Below are positions 33,894 through 38,048 of a stretch of DNA of 38,048 nt, piece by piece. Origin of the DNA: Planctomycetaceae bacterium (lineage in GTDB: Bacteria > Planctomycetota > Planctomycetia > Planctomycetales > Planctomycetaceae); the NCBI GenBank assembly GCA_021732845.1, contig JAKFUF010000181.1, forward strand, positions 1-38,048. The letters are read 5' to 3'. Numbering within the stretch: the stretch's first letter is position 1; each line of letters opens with the position of its first letter. Both the position numbers and the translations under genes were made by a program. The notes beneath the pieces were generated by a model. That model did no database searches and was not told the DNA's origin. It saw only the letters and a list, made by a program, of their open reading frames with translations.

Positions 33894-36800
33894 TCAACGC
33901 CCCGCCGCCTGCAATCGCCGGGAGATCCGGCTGGCCGTGCCGAATGTGCCGCCGGGAAGGTCCGCCAGACTGTCGGCCCACTCCCGTCGGGCCGCGGTCC
34001 GCCCTGTTTGAACCTGGTCCTGCTGAGTCCCGGCGTCCATCCGGCTGACAACAACTCTGTCCAACTCCGCCGTGGCGGCGGTTTGGCCATCCGCATCGCG
34101 AGTCTTCAGGGACGCTCCCTTGTCGCTCCCCTGCGCGTCATCGCCGGCTTCACCCGACCGCCGCAGCCGGCGGAGCTTCTCCAACGCCTCTTCCTGGGTG
34201 TTGACCACCTTGCCCTCCCGCAGGAGCACTTCCAGAACTTGAACCTTGGATTGTCCGCGGGCAATCGACAGCCGGTATCGTCCGTCGGGCTGCTCCGAGA
34301 GAATCCTGAACAATTCCCCTTCCTGCATCTGTTTCCTGCTCAATTCCTCCACCTTCTGCGGTTTTCCCCCGTCAGCGGGCAGTCGCTCAAGCACATACCG
34401 AGTGGTGTTCGCATTGACAGGCTGGGTGCTGGCCACCTGGACCACGGGCACCGCCTGGTTCTGCACCGGGGCCTGCTGCAACGGCCGGGTCACAATCTCC
34501 GCCCGTGCCAGCGAGACCTGCTGCACCTCCGGCTGGATCAGTGTGGGATTGAAAATACCCAAACCGGTTGTGGGAACCACCACCGTGACGATCTGGGTTT
34601 CATACCGGCCCAGATTGCCCACCAGGCTGATCGACGGGCTGATCCTGACAGTGAACTGGATGTTGAACCGGTCGGGGTTGGCAGGATTGGAGAAGTTGAA
34701 GTCATTCGTGAAGTTTTGAACTCCCGCGACTCCTGTTCGCGGAATTTGAGTCCCGTTGATATCACCGAGACTGACGTTGACGTTGAACCCAGACTCCTGA
34801 TTCTTGCCGATCACCGAACTCGCGTTGAACGTCCCGGGAACATTCAGGACATCGGGCGAAGTCATCAAGGTGAACAACTGAAAGTCGGTCATCCCATTGG
34901 TCAGAGGAGCAACCGATTGCGTGTTGTTCAACGCCAGTTGCTGGATCCGGCCCGCTCCGGTCTGAATGTTGACCATCGCTGGATTGTTGTCGAGCGCAAC
35001 CAGCGCGCCGCCGCTGGCATTGACGCTGACGGCTTGGGCGACGGAGGACGTGGTGACGATGTTGCCCAGTTGAATCGCACCCGCCTGCGAGGTCAGGGCA
35101 ATCGTCCCGGTGCTGCCCACCTGGACAAACTGGCGGAGAGCCGAACCGGTGCCTTCGACCATCACATTGCCCGCCATGGCCATGGCGGAAACAATTCGCA
35201 CCGGCTGCGCCGCTGCATTGGGCAGGGCATCGATCGCCAGTCCGCCACTGGTCGCCGTGACCGCGACAAACTGTGTGGACAGATCCAGCGAACTGGCCGC
35301 GCTGCCCACAGAGGCGGAATTGATCGCCACGGCCATGGCGGTAATGTCGGCATTCGAGTTGGCCGGGGCGGCATCGGTCAGGGCACCACCGGTGGTGATC
35401 ATCGCCATGTTGGTGACGTTGATCGCGTTCAACGCCTCAATCGTGGCGATCTGCAAATCATTCGTTTCGGTCAGCGTCAGCGACTGGCCCGCCGCGGCAA
35501 CCTGCTGGACGGTGGTGTTGGCGGTGATCGCCCCCGCCGCCTGCAGCCGGGCGCTGCCGATGGCAGCCATGATCATGGCACCGTTGGTGGTGATCGCCCC
35601 GGTTGTGGCGGTGAGCGCCACCGTCCCCGAACCATCTCCGGCCGTCCCCGTTCCGGCGGCGGTGCTCATGATGTTGGCCTGCAGCGCCACCGCCCCGGTC
35701 GCGGCCTGCAGCCGCACATCCCCGCTGCCGCGGGCATTGACCTGCTGGGCAGCCGTCAGACTGCTCGCCGAATTGATCTGAATGCTGCCGCCGGTCGTCG
35801 ACACACCGGTCACCGTATCGACCGTTCCCAAGGTCAGTCCGGTTCCAATTGCATCAGTAATGCTGATCCCACCTGCCGCACGGGTCTGGGCCGCCAGCGT
35901 GCTCGTGCTGATCCCAAACACGGTGCCCGCCCCGATGCTTGTTCCAGCGTCAATCGCCAGGTTCTGCACGGCCAGAATGTTGCCGGCGGCATTGCTGGCC
36001 ACATCCGCGCCGCTTTGCAGCATGACCGTGGACACATTCGCCGGGTTCACGGCGGCCATCAGCATGATGGTGCCCGTCGTCAGTTCACCGATCTGGAGCA
36101 CATTGGTCGTCAGCACCTCATCAAGTTCAGAGTCCTGGAGGCTGAGCATGTTTGCCGTCTCGGCCCCCAGAGAGACCATTCGCCCTGCCGCATTCCCCAC
36201 AACCGTGACGCGTCCGCTGCCTGCATTCACGGCGAGGTTGCCGGCGCCGGATGTGATGGACAGGTTGTCGGCCTGCAACCGGACGCTGCCGTTTGCCGTG
36301 CGAATGCCATCGACGCCCAGCGTGTCTGGCAATGTCAGAATATCCGAGGGGCTGGCTCCGTTTACAATCAAGGTCACAGCCTGGCCGGTCGTGGCAATCC
36401 CCGCAGTCGCATTGACAACGCCCACTGCAAAACTGTTTGAGTCGAGGTAACTCAGGGGGCCGCTGAGATTGCCTGCCAGAGTCTGGATGTTATTGGCCTG
36501 ATTCAACAGTGAGAATGCGCCGTTGCCCCCCAGAAGCACCAGTCCTGTTGCCGTCATGACCGTGTTGTTAAGAGCCGCCGCTGTCCCATTCAGAGATGCG
36601 TTCCCCGCCACTGTCACCGACGTTCCGGCGTTATCGGAGAACGCGCCGGCGGAGACCAGCCCCAGGCCACCGGCCGAACTGGCCCCAATCAAGTTGGTGT
36701 CCGAGTCTTCCTGAATCGTGACCGCGCCCGCCGAATTGAACGTCAGGCTGCCGAAGTTCGCCGTCCCCGCCGCGCCCACGCTGACCGTCGAACCGCTGAA

Positions 36801-38048
36801 GCTCGCGGTCCCGCCCACGGACAGCGTGTCCGTCGCATCGTCATTCAGCGTCAACCCATTCGTGGCGGTGAACGTGCCAGCGTTGGTGACGGTGATGCTC
36901 GTCCCCGTGGCATCCGTCAGGGCTCCCGCCGAGGTCAACGACAAGCTCTGCGCGGTGTTGGTGCCCGTCACCGTCGTGCCCGAATCTTCCTGGATCGTGA
37001 CCGCGCCTGCCGAATTGAACGTCAGGCTGCCAAAGTTCGCCGTCCCCGCCGCGCCAATGCTGATCGTCGAACCACTGAAGCTGGCGGCCCCGCCCACGGA
37101 CAACGTGTCCGTCGCATCGTCATTCAACGTCAACCCGTTCGTGGCGGTGAACGTGCCAGCGTTGGTGACCGTGACGCTCGTGCCCGTGGCATCCGTGACC
37201 GCCCCCGCCGAGGTCAGCGACAGGCTGTTCGCCGTGCTCGTTCCCGTCAGGTTCGTCGCGGAATCTTCCTGGATCGTGACCGCGCCTGCCGAATTGAACG
37301 TCAGGCTGCCGAAGTTCGCCGTCCCCGCCGCGCCCACGCTGACGGTCGAACCGCTGAAGCTGGCGGTCCCGCCCACGGACAGCGTGTCCGTCGCGTCGTC
37401 ATTCAACGTCAACCCGTTCGTGGCGGTGAACGTGCCAGCGTTGGTGACGGTGATGCTCGTCCCCGTGGCATCCGTCAGGGCTCCCGCCGAGGTCAGCGAC
37501 AAGCTCTGCGCCGTGCTCGTTCCCGTCAGGTTCGTCGCGGAGTCTTCCTGAATCGTGACCGCACCTGCCGAATTGAACGTCAGGCTGCCGAAGTTCGCCG
37601 TCCCCGCCGCGCCCACGCTGACCGTCGAACCGCTGAAGCTGACGGTCCCGCCCACGGACAACGTGTCCGTCGCATCGTCATTCAGCGTCAACCCGTTCGT
37701 GGCCGTGAACGTGCCAGCGTTGGTGACGGTGATGCTCGTCCCCGTCGCATCCGTCAGCGCTCCCGCCGAGGTCAGCGACAGGCTCTGCGCGGTGTTGGTG
37801 CCCGTCACCGTCGTGCCCGAATCCTCCTGGATCGTGACCGCGCCCGCCGAATTGAACGTCAGGCTGCCGAAGTTCGCCGTCCCCGCCGCACCAATGCTGA
37901 TGGCTGAGCCACTGAAGGTGGCCAGCGCCCCGATCGACAGGGTGTCGGTGGCGTCATCATTCAGGGTTATGGCATTCGTCGCCGTGATGGTGGCGGCGTT
38001 GGTGACCGTGACGCTCGTCCCCGTCGCATCCGTCAGGGCTCCCGCCGA
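33894..38048 (-). CDS. Giant beta-strand-repeat surface protein, 5' part beyond the window
   Basis: At least 1384 residues; the frame stays open to the window edge, so the start and N-terminus are missing. The visible N-terminal part is a tandem array of 93-residue units (SAGALTDATGTS, LNDDATDTLSVGG, FSGSTVSVGAAGTANFG, SAGAVTIQED). A longer region of degenerate Gly/Ala/Thr/Asn-rich strands follows (TTGAITTNGAMIMAAIGSAR type), as in filamentous-haemagglutinin-like beta-helices. The last ~250 residues are different: a beta domain (FNIQFTVRISPSISLVGNLG) and a charged tail (VEELSRKQMQEGELFRIL and beyond). There is no LPXTG motif or autotransporter barrel at the C-terminus, so anchoring is unclear. 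It is probably secreted and an adhesin or wall component. It lies 195 bases upstream of the WD40 kinase. Confidence 0.85.
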   Translation of the reverse strand, partial: SAGALTDATGTSVTVTNAATITATNAITLNDDATDTLSIGALATFSGSAISIGAAGTANFGSLTFNSAGAVTIQEDSGTTVTGTNTAQSLSLTSAGALTDATGTSITVTNAGTFTATNGLTLNDDATDTLSVGGTVSFSGSTVSVGAAGTANFGSLTFNSAGAVTIQEDSATNLTGTSTAQSLSLTSAGALTDATGTSITVTNAGTFTATNGLTLNDDATDTLSVGGTASFSGSTVSVGAAGTANFGSLTFNSAGAVTIQEDSATNLTGTSTANSLSLTSAGAVTDATGTSVTVTNAGTFTATNGLTLNDDATDTLSVGGAASFSGSTISIGAAGTANFGSLTFNSAGAVTIQEDSGTTVTGTNTAQSLSLTSAGALTDATGTSITVTNAGTFTATNGLTLNDDATDTLSVGGTASFSGSTVSVGAAGTANFGSLTFNSAGAVTIQEDSDTNLIGASSAGGLGLVSAGAFSDNAGTSVTVAGNASLNGTAAALNNTVMTATGLVLLGGNGAFSLLNQANNIQTLAGNLSGPLSYLDSNSFAVGVVNATAGIATTGQAVTLIVNGASPSDILTLPDTLGVDGIRTANGSVRLQADNLSITSGAGNLAVNAGSGRVTVVGNAAGRMVSLGAETANMLSLQDSELDEVLTTNVLQIGELTTGTIMLMAAVNPANVSTVMLQSGADVASNAAGNILAVQNLAIDAGTSIGAGTVFGISTSTLAAQTRAAGGISITDAIGTGLTLGTVDTVTGVSTTGGSIQINSASSLTAAQQVNARGSGDVRLQAATGAVALQANIMSTAAGTGTAGDGSGTVALTATTGAITTNGAMIMAAIGSARLQAAGAITANTTVQQVAAAGQSLTLTETNDLQIATIEALNAINVTNMAMITTGGALTDAAPANSNADITAMAVAINSASVGSAASSLDLSTQFVAVTATSGGLAIDALPNAAAQPVRIVSAMAMAGNVMVEGTGSALRQFVQVGSTGTIALTSQAGAIQLGNIVTTSSVAQAVSVNASGGALVALDNNPAMVNIQTGAGRIQQLALNNTQSVAPLTNGMTDFQLFTLMTSPDVLNVPGTFNASSVIGKNQESGFNVNVSLGDINGTQIPRTGVAGVQNFTNDFNFSNPANPDRFNIQFTVRISPSISLVGNLGRYETQIVTVVVPTTGLGIFNPTLIQPEVQQVSLARAEIVTRPLQQAPVQNQAVPVVQVASTQPVNANTTRYVLERLPADGGKPQKVEELSRKQMQEGELFRILSEQPDGRYRLSIARGQSKVQVLEVLLREGKVVNTQEEALEKLRRLRRSGEAGDDAQGSDKGASLKTRDADGQTAATAELDRVVVSRMDAGTQQDQVQTGRTAARREWADSLADLPGGTFGTASRISRRLQAAGR
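36650..38048. repeat. 279-bp tandem repeat array inside the giant repeat gene
   Basis: The anchor CCGAATTGAACGTCAGGCTG occurs at 36731, 37010, 37289, 37568 and 37847, always exactly 279 bases apart, so five units are visible and the array continues past the window. Units are nearly identical in DNA, not just protein. The unit at the window edge (37809-38048) and the segment before 36700 are more diverged, so the central copies look homogenised. 279 bases encode 93 residues, keeping the frame. Confidence 0.95.

Noticed and set aside
34008-36440. An 810-residue plus-strand open frame
   Set aside because: It is antisense to the giant repeat gene. Its translation is rich in Arg, His and Gly with no domain pattern, while the minus-strand reading has clear periodic beta repeats.
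36718-37551. A 277-residue plus-strand frame with perfect 93-residue periodicity
   Set aside because: The periodicity comes from the 279-bp DNA repeat read on the wrong strand. The minus-strand reading continues beyond both ends and fits known beta-repeat proteins.
36650-38048. CRISPR-like regular spacing
   Set aside because: The 279-bp period is uniform throughout, with no short repeat plus unique spacer structure, and it is in frame within a protein gene.

Overview
The window reads as chromosomal DNA of a planctomycete (Planctomycetota). This is inferred from content: an ECF sigma factor paired with a Ser/Thr kinase, further large kinases carrying WD40 or sensor domains, a secreted PQQ-propeller protein beside a secreted HEAT-type protein, a giant beta-strand-repeat surface protein, an orphan TssA-like gene, GC-rich coding, few strong Shine-Dalgarno sites and many short dispersed palindromic repeats. 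No species call is possible from sequence alone. There is no intact insertion sequence, prophage or CRISPR array.

Layout. 1-4005 holds repeat-rich intergenic DNA around a peroxiredoxin-Ser/Thr kinase fusion (1022-2398, minus) and a zinc-ribbon SAM methyltransferase (2870-3829, minus). The fusion gene is bracketed by two ~220-bp direct repeats. 4016-8538 (minus) carries a PQQ propeller protein and a HEAT-like secreted protein, probably one operon, then an APH/P-loop bifunctional kinase. 8816-11934 (plus) has a small membrane protein and mutS. 12081-12346 holds a possible gene remnant ending in a terminator. 12440-15369 (plus) is an ECF sigma factor translationally coupled to a transmembrane kinase with an N-terminal zinc-type anti-sigma motif.

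15672-20637 (minus) is a housekeeping run: acpP-fabF, folC, a secreted gluzincin-like peptidase and tRNA-Ala(CGC) with a terminator. 21024-25869 holds a DUF6263-like secreted protein, a Cys-cluster protein of unknown function, an amidohydrolase, a lipoprotein and rsmD. 26023-28322 (minus) is a three-gene unit: unknown small protein, FliA/WhiG-type sigma factor, TssA. 28438-33699 is a 1753-residue kinase with a zinc ribbon, a transmembrane segment, a coiled coil and about 21 WD40 blades. 33894 to the window edge is the 3' part of a giant repeat protein containing an exact 279-bp tandem array.

The strongest candidates for undescribed biology are the peroxiredoxin-kinase fusion (a peroxide sensor that could signal by phosphorylation), the ECF sigma/anti-sigma-kinase pair (which could link phosphorylation to sigma release), and the small protein-sigma-TssA operon lacking other type VI genes. 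All functional links are inferences from domain architecture and gene order.
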